The notes beneath the pieces are model-generated. The model was not told where the DNA came from. It did no database searches and saw nothing but the letters and a program-made list of their open reading frames with translations. DNA of 12,513 nt from positions 1-12,513 of the forward strand of contig JALUSH010000101.1 in assembly GCA_027016675.1 (NCBI GenBank), read 5' to 3'. The DNA is from Thermodesulfovibrio sp. Its GTDB lineage: Bacteria; Nitrospirota; Thermodesulfovibrionia; Thermodesulfovibrionales; JdFR-85. This document shows, piece after piece, positions 6,655-12,513 of this stretch (the stretch's first letter is position 1; each line of letters begins with the position of its first letter). Made by a program: the position numbers and the translations under genes.

Positions 6655-7561
6655 GACTTTCCCCTCATATCTTGGATTGTCCAGTACAGAGATAGAAGAA
6701 CGTATAAATGAAGCATTTGCCCTGATCCAGGGCTGCAGGTTATGCCCAAGGACATGTGGTGTGGATCGCACAAAGGGAGAGAGGGGATTTTGCAGAACAG
6801 GTTCAAAGGCAATGGTATCAAGCTGGGGACCTCATTTTGGTGAAGAGCGTCCACTTGTTGGTAAACATGGATCCGGAACGATCTTTTTTACCTACTGTAA
6901 TCTCGGTTGCATATACTGTCAGAACTATACGATCAGCCATCTTGGAGAGGGCATGGAGGTTAGTGCTGAAAGACTTGCCTCCATAATGCTGGAGCTTCAG
7001 TCAATTGGATGTCATAATATCAACCTTGTTACACCCACCCATCAGATGCCCATGATCCTGGAAGCACTTCCCTTTGCCATCAGGGATGGACTATCAGTTC
7101 CCATTGTGTATAACTGTGGTGGCTATGAGTCACTGGAAGCGTTGAAGATATTAGAAGGCATAGTGGACATTTATATGCCAGATTTTAAGTATGCAGACCC
7201 TGAAGTGGCAAAGAGATTCTCTTTTGCTGAGGATTATCCTGATGTTGCAAAGCAGGCTTTAAAGGAGATGTATCGTCAGGTGGGAGACCTGATAATCGAG
7301 GAAGGCATTGCAATAAGAGGGCTTCTTGTTCGTCATCTTGTCCTGCCAGATGGTCTTGCTGGAACCGGAGAGATTGTAAGATTTCTATCCCAGGAGATAT
7401 CAAAGAATACATATCTTAATATAATGGACCAGTATCATCCCTGTTATGAGGCCTTTGAACATCCGCCTTTAAACAGAAGGATAACCTCCAGAGAATACAG
7501 AAGGGCACTGGATCTTGCAATAAAGGCAGGGATCAAAAGAATCGATGGCCTAACCATCTAA
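6620..7561 (+). CDS. Radical SAM protein, PflX-like (COG1313 type)
   Basis: The radical SAM cluster motif CNLGCIYC has cysteines 93, 97 and 100, binding a [4Fe-4S] cluster that cleaves SAM. Ahead of it is a second cysteine set, C39-x2-C42-x3-C46-x11-C58 in CRLCPRTCGVDR...GFC, typical of PflX-type proteins related to pyruvate-formate-lyase activases. YNCGGYES, DIYMPDFKY and the C-terminal YHPCYEA also fit that family. The true substrate is not known; no glycyl radical enzyme is present nearby. The start is uncertain: ATG 6620 (313 aa) is called, but TTG 6611, 6632 or 6644 are in frame and none has an ideal ribosome binding site. The gene begins inside the PhoU-like gene. Its stop overlaps the opposing phosphodiesterase gene by 12 nt. 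Confidence 0.85.
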   Translation: MQRRLQRNLPNRTFPSYLGLSSTEIEERINEAFALIQGCRLCPRTCGVDRTKGERGFCRTGSKAMVSSWGPHFGEERPLVGKHGSGTIFFTYCNLGCIYCQNYTISHLGEGMEVSAERLASIMLELQSIGCHNINLVTPTHQMPMILEALPFAIRDGLSVPIVYNCGGYESLEALKILEGIVDIYMPDFKYADPEVAKRFSFAEDYPDVAKQALKEMYRQVGDLIIEEGIAIRGLLVRHLVLPDGLAGTGEIVRFLSQEISKNTYLNIMDQYHPCYEAFEHPPLNRRITSREYRRALDLAIKAGIKRIDGLTI

Positions 7562-8035
7562 ATTGATTATTCTGCCCTCCATGGTATTAATATCAACGAT
7601 TGCGATAGTTGACTTTCCATAAAGCCAGTGACCTGCCTCTCCAGGATTAACAATAAGGGCATTATTTATCTTTTCAACCCGTGCCTTATGTGTATGACCA
7701 TAGATTATAAGGTCAAAGTTTCCTGACTGGGCAAGGTCTTCCACAAGGTCAGGCTCATGCAGTACAACTATTCTTTTTCCTTCAAAGATTATCTTGTGGG
7801 GCTGACGATGTATTCTACCACGTGAACGTTCTCTAAGTAGGATTTTGTCTCCATCATTATTGCCAAAAATGCCCACAAACTCGGCATGAAGCTCTTCAAA
7901 GGGAATCAATGCAAAGGGTGATGTTACATCTCCAGCATGGATTACAAGTTTTACCCCCTCCCTGTTGAAGATCTCAATGGATTCCTTGATACGATCAATG
8001 TTGTCATGGGTGTCTGAGATAATTCCGATCTTCAT
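7550..8035 (-). CDS. Metallophosphoesterase, YfcE/MJ0936 family
   Basis: A 161-aa single-domain phosphodiesterase with the full dinuclear-metal signature: D8 and H10 in SDTHDN, D36 in HAGD, N60 in GNND, H93 in LHE, and H114/H116 in GHTH, followed by NPGE. YfcE-type enzymes hydrolyse phosphodiester bonds; the cellular substrate is often unknown, as here. AGGAGGT lies upstream of the ATG, overlapping the end of the preceding methyltransferase gene (stop at 8042, 6-nt gap), so the two form an operon. The final 12 bases overlap the radical SAM gene on the other strand, leaving no room for a terminator between the two convergent units. Confidence 0.92.
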   Translation of the reverse strand: MKIGIISDTHDNIDRIKESIEIFNREGVKLVIHAGDVTSPFALIPFEELHAEFVGIFGNNDGDKILLRERSRGRIHRQPHKIIFEGKRIVVLHEPDLVEDLAQSGNFDLIIYGHTHKARVEKINNALIVNPGEAGHWLYGKSTIAIVDINTMEGRIINLDG

Positions 8036-8041
8036 CAGTGC

Positions 8042-9013
8042 TTACCTCCTCTTTTGAGATTGAATCAAAACAGTATCATCAAGTCTTTGAACACCAATCA
8101 CCTTGAATCCTGACTGCCTTAAAAATCCTTTTAATTCCTGGACAGAATAGGTCCTGCCCTGTGGGGTGTTTATCAGCATATTGATGGAAAAGATTGCGCC
8201 TGTGAGAGGTTCTGTCAGGCTACTGTCAAGATAAAACTCATGAATTGCCAGGGTGCCCGAAGGGTTTAAGGCCCTCCAGGTTTTTTTAAGCAGTGATTTA
8301 ATGTCCCTTTTTCCATAGGCATGCAATATCTGGCTCATAAGCACCATATCATAACCAGAGCCGATGGGATCTGTAAGGAAATCTCCTTCTAAAAGTGTAA
8401 TACTGTCTTCTAGGCCTTCCTTATCAATCAGGTTTCTTGCAATCTCAAGTGTTTCGGGTCTGTCAAATAGATATACGTCCTTGCCTCTTTTAGCAAACTC
8501 CATGGAATAGGTGCCAGGGCCTCCACCAAGATCAAGAATTCTCTGAACACCCTTCAAATCAAGCTGTTTTATCAGGACATCCTTTTTCAGTCTGGCCAGG
8601 TTGTGCATACCAAGTATAAATGATTCAAGCTCAAATGCCCTGCTTGCAGGTTTGCCTGTCTTTATAACCTCATTCAGATATGACCAGTTTGTCCAGAGGA
8701 CCTCATTATGCCTGATAATATCACCAAGGTAGAAGGGGCTTTGCTGGACTAAATATTTTGAAGCTGTGGAGGTATTTATGAATCTATTGCCCTTTTTCTT
8801 GAGGAGTTTTAATGACACAAGGCTGTTCAGCAGTAGTTCTGTGGCTCTTGGATCCAGGGCAAGTCTTTTGGCAACTGTCTTAGCTGTCAATGGTTTTTCC
8901 AGCACATCGAATACTCTGAGGTTATTTGCAGTCAGAACAACCCTGCTGACCCAGTAATTAAAAACAAGCTCGCGAATTCTTTTCGCCTCTTTATGTTTTG
9001 AGGTTTCTTTCAT
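8042..9013 (-). CDS. SAM-dependent O-methyltransferase-like protein (family 2 type)
   Basis: 323 aa with the two-part layout of the plant-type/bacterial O-methyltransferase 2 family. Residues 11-90 form a winged-helix dimerisation domain (VFDVLEKPLTAKTVAKRL...LLNSLVSLKLL). A Rossmann SAM-binding domain follows, with DLGGGPGTYS at 161-170, acidic D184 in YLFDRPET for the SAM ribose, and EGDF at 209-212. SQILHAYG at 227-234 sits where many relatives have LHDW with the catalytic His, so a general-base His (H231) is possible but followed by an unusual AYG. The acceptor cannot be deduced; relatives act on isoprenoid, carotenoid, chlorophyll-type and polyketide substrates. There is no ribosome binding site. 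TTGACA with an 18-bp spacer to TATCTT ends seven bases before the ATG, suggesting a leaderless transcript. It is followed by the phosphodiesterase. Confidence 0.85.
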   Translation of the reverse strand: MKETSKHKEAKRIRELVFNYWVSRVVLTANNLRVFDVLEKPLTAKTVAKRLALDPRATELLLNSLVSLKLLKKKGNRFINTSTASKYLVQQSPFYLGDIIRHNEVLWTNWSYLNEVIKTGKPASRAFELESFILGMHNLARLKKDVLIKQLDLKGVQRILDLGGGPGTYSMEFAKRGKDVYLFDRPETLEIARNLIDKEGLEDSITLLEGDFLTDPIGSGYDMVLMSQILHAYGKRDIKSLLKKTWRALNPSGTLAIHEFYLDSSLTEPLTGAIFSINMLINTPQGRTYSVQELKGFLRQSGFKVIGVQRLDDTVLIQSQKRR

Positions 9014-9020
9014 CTTATTG

Positions 9021-9050
9021 AAGATACATGATAGTAAGCATCTCTGTCAA
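9021..9050 (-). promoter_or_regulatory. Candidate promoter for the methyltransferase-phosphodiesterase operon
   Basis: On the minus strand a consensus TTGACA (9050-9045) is followed after 18 bases by TATCTT (9026-9021). The -10 box ends seven bases before the ATG at 9013, so transcription would begin at the start codon itself. Confidence 0.45.
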
Positions 9051-9085
9051 ATAGGGATTCTTAAAGGGCGGTTTCAGGATGTTAT

Positions 9086-9391
9086 CTATTTACAGGGAAC
9101 AAAATCCCTTGCCCTGATTATATTTTCAATATCTTTGCGTCCCTGTCTATCAAGCTCAGGAGTATAAAGTACAGCTATAGACAAGGTACCCTTACAATTT
9201 CCCCTCCAGCAATCCTTGTTATTAGAATTTTGTACACAGAGCCGTACATTATCCGCTTCAGACACGTCTACTATAAAGGTACAGCCATTACCCATTGTAC
9301 ATAATACGATGAACACACCAGGTGACTCTTTTAGCTCCCGCAGTGAAGTAAAAGGTCCTTCAAATCTGTATGTATCAAAAACAATGGCCAT
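9086..9391 (-). CDS. Small Cys-rich protein resembling a degenerate GIY-YIG domain (101 aa)
   Basis: A 101-aa soluble protein with cysteines at 31, 37, 52, 61, 66 and 100. Its order of motifs recalls small uncharacterised bacterial proteins related to the GIY-YIG nuclease fold: FEGPFTSLREL, then SPGVFIVLC (25-31, where GVY sits in the family), IVDVSEADNVR (40-50), a CWRGNC knot (61-66), AVLYTPEL (73-80) and a final RKDIENIIRARDFVPC. The arginine normally expected in the helix after DVGES-NV is not clearly placed, so nuclease activity is doubtful. The assignment is by pattern memory only. The gene stands alone, with 72 bases to the next gene on its strand. The ATG has no ribosome binding site but a TATAAT five bases upstream, as for the gene at 420. 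Confidence 0.6.
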   Translation of the reverse strand: MAIVFDTYRFEGPFTSLRELKESPGVFIVLCTMGNGCTFIVDVSEADNVRLCVQNSNNKDCWRGNCKGTLSIAVLYTPELDRQGRKDIENIIRARDFVPCK

Positions 9392-9396
9392 AGGAT

Positions 9397-9402
9397 ATTA
9401 TA
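9397..9402 (-). promoter_or_regulatory. Candidate -10 box of a leaderless promoter
   Basis: TATAAT on the minus strand ends five bases before the ATG at 9391, the same spacing as at 409-414. The -35 region is poor, and no Shine-Dalgarno sequence is present. Confidence 0.4.
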
Positions 9403-9473
9403 ACCCAAATTGAACTATCTCCTTATCCCAGATCCATCTGTAAGTTATAAGCAAGAAGGTCTGAGTTTTGTTT

Positions 9474-9502
9474 TTAACAAATAGAGAATGTTAAAATAAT
9501 AA
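9474..9502 (+). promoter_or_regulatory. Weak candidate promoter for metK
   Basis: TTAACA (9474-9479) and TAATAA (9497-9502) are 17 bases apart. TTGTTT (9468) with TAAAAT (9492-9497) and an 18-base spacer is an alternative. The leader would be short (about 25-30 nt) and shows no SAM riboswitch structure. Confidence 0.3.
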
Positions 9503-9534
9503 TCTATTCTAAATCCAAAAACAAGGAGGTGTTT

Positions 9535-10686
9535 ATGCTGAGAAGAGACTACTATTTTACATCTGAATCAGTGACCGAAGGCCATCCTGACAAAGTGGCA
9601 GACCAGATCTCAGATGCCATACTTGATGCTATACTCAGAGATGATCCCTATGGAAGAGTGGCCTGTGAAACACTTGTTACAACAGGACTTGCCTTTGTGT
9701 CTGGTGAGATAACAACAAGTTGTTATGTTCCTATACCTGATCTTGTGAGAGAGACCATAAGGGATGTGGGATATACAAGGGCAAAGTATGGTTTTGATTA
9801 TGAGACCTGTGCAGTAATTACAGCTATAGATAGGCAGTCAGGAGATATTGCAATGGGAGTTGACATTGGCGGTGCTGGTGATCAGGGTCTGATGTTCGGA
9901 TTTGCCTGTAATGAAACAGAGGAACTGATGCCTCTGCCCATAATACTTGCCCACAAACTGGCAATGAGACTTGCAGAGGTAAGAAAGAAGGATATCCTGG
10001 GCTATCTGAGACCTGATGGCAAGACACAGGTCACAGTGGAGTACAGGGAAGGCAGACCCTTCAGGGTGGATTCAATAGTGGTCTCTGCTCAGCATAACCC
10101 TGACATAACACTCAAGGAACTCAGGGAGGATATAATTGAGAAGGTCATCAAGCCCATTGTTCCTGCAGAATTACTTGATGAGGAAAACGTGACCTATCAT
10201 ATAAATCCCACAGGAAGATTTGTTATTGGTGGTCCCATGGGAGATACAGGACTTACAGGAAGAAAGATTATTGTTGATACCTATGGAGGGGTTGCGCGTC
10301 ATGGTGGTGGATGCTTCTCAGGTAAAGACCCAACAAAGGTAGACCGCTCTGGAGCTTATATGGCCCGCTATATAGCCAAGAATTTAGTTGCCGCAGGGAT
10401 TGCAGAAAGGGCAGAGGTGCAGATTGCCTATGCTATCGGAGTGCCAGAGCCAGTCTCAATACTTGTAGACACCTATGGTTCAGGAAAGATCCCTCATCAG
10501 GATATAGTAAAGCTTGTAAGAGATAACTTTGACCTTACCCCCAAGGGTATAATAGAAACACTTGACCTCAGGAGACCTATATACAAGAAGACTGCTGTTT
10601 ATGGCCATTTTGGAAGAGAAGAAGAGGAGTTTACGTGGGAGAAGACTGACAGGGCAGAATCCTTGAAAAAACAGGCTGGATTATAA
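9535..10686 (+). CDS. metK: S-adenosylmethionine synthetase
   Basis: MetK condenses methionine and ATP into SAM, releasing phosphate and pyrophosphate in the cytoplasm. Signature motifs are intact: GHPDK at 16-20, GAGDQGLMFG at 113-122 and GGGCFSGKDPTKVDRS at 257-272, plus DTGLTGRK for phosphate and metal binding. The 383-aa length is standard for the bacterial form. ATG 9535 is the start: AAGGAGG (9523-9529) ends five bases before it, whereas the in-frame GTG at 9529 overlaps that site. ahcY follows after 24 bases, joining SAM synthesis to removal of its by-product. The last residues are LKKQAGL, close to the usual C-terminus. Confidence 0.98.
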   Translation: MLRRDYYFTSESVTEGHPDKVADQISDAILDAILRDDPYGRVACETLVTTGLAFVSGEITTSCYVPIPDLVRETIRDVGYTRAKYGFDYETCAVITAIDRQSGDIAMGVDIGGAGDQGLMFGFACNETEELMPLPIILAHKLAMRLAEVRKKDILGYLRPDGKTQVTVEYREGRPFRVDSIVVSAQHNPDITLKELREDIIEKVIKPIVPAELLDEENVTYHINPTGRFVIGGPMGDTGLTGRKIIVDTYGGVARHGGGCFSGKDPTKVDRSGAYMARYIAKNLVAAGIAERAEVQIAYAIGVPEPVSILVDTYGSGKIPHQDIVKLVRDNFDLTPKGIIETLDLRRPIYKKTAVYGHFGREEEEFTWEKTDRAESLKKQAGL

Positions 10687-10710
10687 CAATTCAGGAAAGG
10701 AGATACAAAC

Positions 10711-11967
10711 ATGAAATATGATGTAAAAGACCTGTCTCTTGCAAAGGCTGGTAAAAAAAGAATCGAATGGGCAGAGAAGGAGATGCCTGTTCTGAGGATT
10801 ATCAGAGAGGATTTCAAGAAAAGAAAGCCTCTTAAAGGTATCAGAATAGCTGCATGTCTTCATGTAACTACTGAGACAGCAAGTTTAATGGAAACCCTTA
10901 AGGCAGGAGGTGCCTCGGTAACACTCTGTGCCTCCAATCCACTCAGTACTCAGGATGATGTGGCTGCAGCACTTGTAAAATACTCAAGGATTCCTGTTTT
11001 TGCAATAAAGGGTGAGGATAACAGGAGCTACTATAAACATATAAGGGCAGCTCTTGATATCAAACCACATATAACAATGGATGATGGCGCAGACCTGGTA
11101 TCCACCCTGCATAAAGAGGGAAAGAAACTTGTATCTAATGTTATTGGAGGCACTGAAGAGACCACCACAGGGGTAATAAGGTTAAGGGCAATGGCTGAAA
11201 AAGGTGTACTGCAGTATCCTATTATTGCTGTTAATGATGCCTATACAAAACATCTCTTCGACAACAGATATGGCACCGGGCAGAGCACTATAGACGGAAT
11301 ACTGAGGGCAACAAACCGGCTCATCTCTGGGGCCATATTTGTGGTATGTGGTTATGGATGGTGCGGCAGAGGTGTGGCAATGAGGGCAAAGGGGATGGGT
11401 GCCCGTGTAATTATTACAGAGGTTGATCCACTTCGGGCACTTGAAGCAACAATGGATGGTTACGAGGTGATGCCCATAAAAGAGGCATCCCGGATAGGTG
11501 ATATATTTGTTACTGTTACTGGCGATATAAATGTTATCTCCCAGGAATGCTTCAAACTGATGAAGGATGGTGCAATTGTTTGTAACTCAGGACATTTTAA
11601 TGTTGAAATAGATCTGGAAGGATTGAAAGGACTTGCAAAATCTAAAAGATTAATCAGGGAATTTGTTGAAGAATACACCCTGCCCAGGGGGAAAAGGATA
11701 TATGTACTTGGCCAGGGAAGGCTTATAAATCTTGCCGCTGCTGAAGGTCATCCCTCAGCAGTAATGGACATGAGCTTTGCCAATCAGGCACTATGTGCAG
11801 AATATATTGTAAAGAACCACAGGAGACTTGACAAGAGTGTCTATTCTGTTCCTGAAGAGATTGATAAAAAGATTGCTAAATTGAAGTTAAAGTCAATGGG
11901 AATAAAGATAGATACCCTTACAACTCAACAGAGAGAATACCTTCATAGTTGGGAGTTGGGCACTTAA
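10711..11967 (+). CDS. ahcY: Adenosylhomocysteinase
   Basis: Splits S-adenosylhomocysteine reversibly into adenosine and homocysteine, relieving product inhibition of methyltransferases. Expected residues are present: H51 in CLHVTTETASL, the DDGAD stretch at 124-128, E150 in EETTTG, K180 and D184 in DAYTKHLFDNRYGTGQS, the NAD-binding GYGWCGRG at 214-221, H295 in NSGHFNVEID and H347 in GHPSAVMD. The 418-aa protein ends TTQQREYLHSWELGT. It lacks the C-terminal Lys/Tyr tail that reaches into the neighbouring subunit's cofactor site in mammalian-type enzymes. This short form is known from archaea and some thermophilic bacteria. AAAGGAG precedes the ATG. The gene sits in an operon with metK and probably rlmN (14-nt gap). 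Confidence 0.97.
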   Translation: MKYDVKDLSLAKAGKKRIEWAEKEMPVLRIIREDFKKRKPLKGIRIAACLHVTTETASLMETLKAGGASVTLCASNPLSTQDDVAAALVKYSRIPVFAIKGEDNRSYYKHIRAALDIKPHITMDDGADLVSTLHKEGKKLVSNVIGGTEETTTGVIRLRAMAEKGVLQYPIIAVNDAYTKHLFDNRYGTGQSTIDGILRATNRLISGAIFVVCGYGWCGRGVAMRAKGMGARVIITEVDPLRALEATMDGYEVMPIKEASRIGDIFVTVTGDINVISQECFKLMKDGAIVCNSGHFNVEIDLEGLKGLAKSKRLIREFVEEYTLPRGKRIYVLGQGRLINLAAAEGHPSAVMDMSFANQALCAEYIVKNHRRLDKSVYSVPEEIDKKIAKLKLKSMGIKIDTLTTQQREYLHSWELGT

Positions 11968-11981
11968 TAACAGGAAACAAA

Positions 11982-12513
11982 ATGGTCAATCTTAAGGCCC
12001 TGCGTCCTGAAGAGCTTCAGGACTTTGTAATATCCTGTTCCCTGCCACCCTACAGGGCTAAGCAGCTTATACATCGTATATACGAAAAAGGTGCAGAGAG
12101 TGTTGATGATATAAGGGAGTTCTCAAGAGAGCTCCGTAAGCAGCTATCCATGAAGGCGTATATCAGCAACCTGAAGCTTCTTGAAAGGCACAGGGCTTCT
12201 GATGGGACCGAGAAGTTCCTTTTTGAACTTGAAGACAAACTCTCAATTGAAACCGTTCTTATCCCTGATGAGAACCGTCTGACCCTCTGTATTTCATCTC
12301 AGGTGGGCTGTGCAATGGGTTGTGAGTTCTGTTTTACAGGTACCATGGGGCTCAAGCGTAATCTCAAGTCCTTTGAGATAGTTGACCAGGTCATACAGGT
12401 CTCAAAAATTATCAACCCCGAAAGAATAACCAATATCGTCTTCATGGGCATGGGTGAGCCACTTAATAATCTCACAGAGGTTGCCGAGGCGCTGAGGAGG
12501 ATAACACAATTTG
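11982..12513 (+). CDS. rlmN: Dual-specificity 23S rRNA/tRNA methyltransferase RlmN, 5' part
   Basis: Radical SAM enzyme that methylates C2 of A2503 in 23S rRNA and A37 in some tRNAs. 177 residues are visible before the window ends; the family is about 350 aa, so the gene runs off the right edge rather than being broken. The N-terminal helical/HhH-like region has the typical LPPYRAKQLIHRIYEKG (21-37). The sequence then gives TVLIPDENRLTLCISSQVGC and the cluster motif CAMGCEFC with cysteines 110, 114 and 117, then the GMGEP SAM-binding motif at 156-160. The C-terminal catalytic cysteine lies outside the window. AGGA six bases before the ATG is a modest ribosome binding site. It lies 14 nt after ahcY and probably shares its transcript. 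Confidence 0.96.
   Translation, partial: MVNLKALRPEELQDFVISCSLPPYRAKQLIHRIYEKGAESVDDIREFSRELRKQLSMKAYISNLKLLERHRASDGTEKFLFELEDKLSIETVLIPDENRLTLCISSQVGCAMGCEFCFTGTMGLKRNLKSFEIVDQVIQVSKIINPERITNIVFMGMGEPLNNLTEVAEALRRITQF

Noticed and set aside
9403..9534. SAM riboswitch before metK
   Set aside because: No SAM-I, SAM-II or SAM-III-like conserved core or pairing could be made out, and the leader after the likely promoter is too short.
9529..9534. GTG start for metK (385-aa version)
   Set aside because: It overlaps the Shine-Dalgarno sequence that clearly serves ATG 9535.
11982..12513. rlmN as a truncated pseudogene
   Set aside because: The frame is intact to the last base; it is cut only by the window edge.

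Overview
The window reads as ordinary chromosome from a Gram-negative-type bacterium with moderate G+C (low-to-mid 40s % by eye) and frequent AGG/AGA arginine and ATA isoleucine codons. Gene content (split gatA/gatB without an adjacent gatC, short-tailed adenosylhomocysteinase, PflX-type radical SAM protein, YfcE-type phosphodiesterase) and protein style would suit a Nitrospirota (Thermodesulfovibrio-like) or a related deep-branching anaerobe. That placement is inference from style and was not tested by any search.

Layout. Bases 1-207 hold a non-coding, MITE-like element with imperfect terminal inverted repeats, a perfect 21-bp inner inverted repeat and two nested hairpins. After a gene-free stretch, a 57-aa cysteine-rich protein (420-593, +) abuts the end of gatB. 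Bases 594-3451 (-) are gatA-gatB, subunits of the Glu-tRNA(Gln)/Asp-tRNA(Asn) amidotransferase. Facing it across 3452-3698 is a + strand operon: a membrane-bound DUF457/YdjM-like metal-dependent hydrolase and tilS (tRNA-Ile lysidine synthase). The divergent region has two candidate promoters built on one shared palindromic -35 hexamer. Next come a PhoU-like helical protein overlapping a PflX-family radical SAM protein (6055-7561, +). These converge, with a 12-nt tail overlap, on a - strand pair: an O-methyltransferase-like protein followed by a YfcE-type phosphodiesterase (9013-7550). A lone 101-aa cysteine-rich protein resembling a degenerate GIY-YIG domain lies at 9086-9391 (-). The right end (9535-12513, +) is metK, ahcY and the 5' half of rlmN.

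Function. Two themes run through the window: translation fidelity (GatAB, TilS, RlmN) and S-adenosylmethionine use. MetK makes SAM, AhcY removes S-adenosylhomocysteine, and the methyltransferase, the PflX-like protein and RlmN consume SAM. No phage, insertion-sequence transposase, CRISPR array, tRNA or rRNA is visible. Most genes have strong AAGGAGG-type ribosome binding sites. Three (420 +, 9013 -, 9391 -) instead have a -10 box 5-7 nt before the ATG and no ribosome binding site, so they look leaderless. I see no new defence or mobile system; the least explained items are the 1-207 element, the two small cysteine-rich proteins and the leaderless set.
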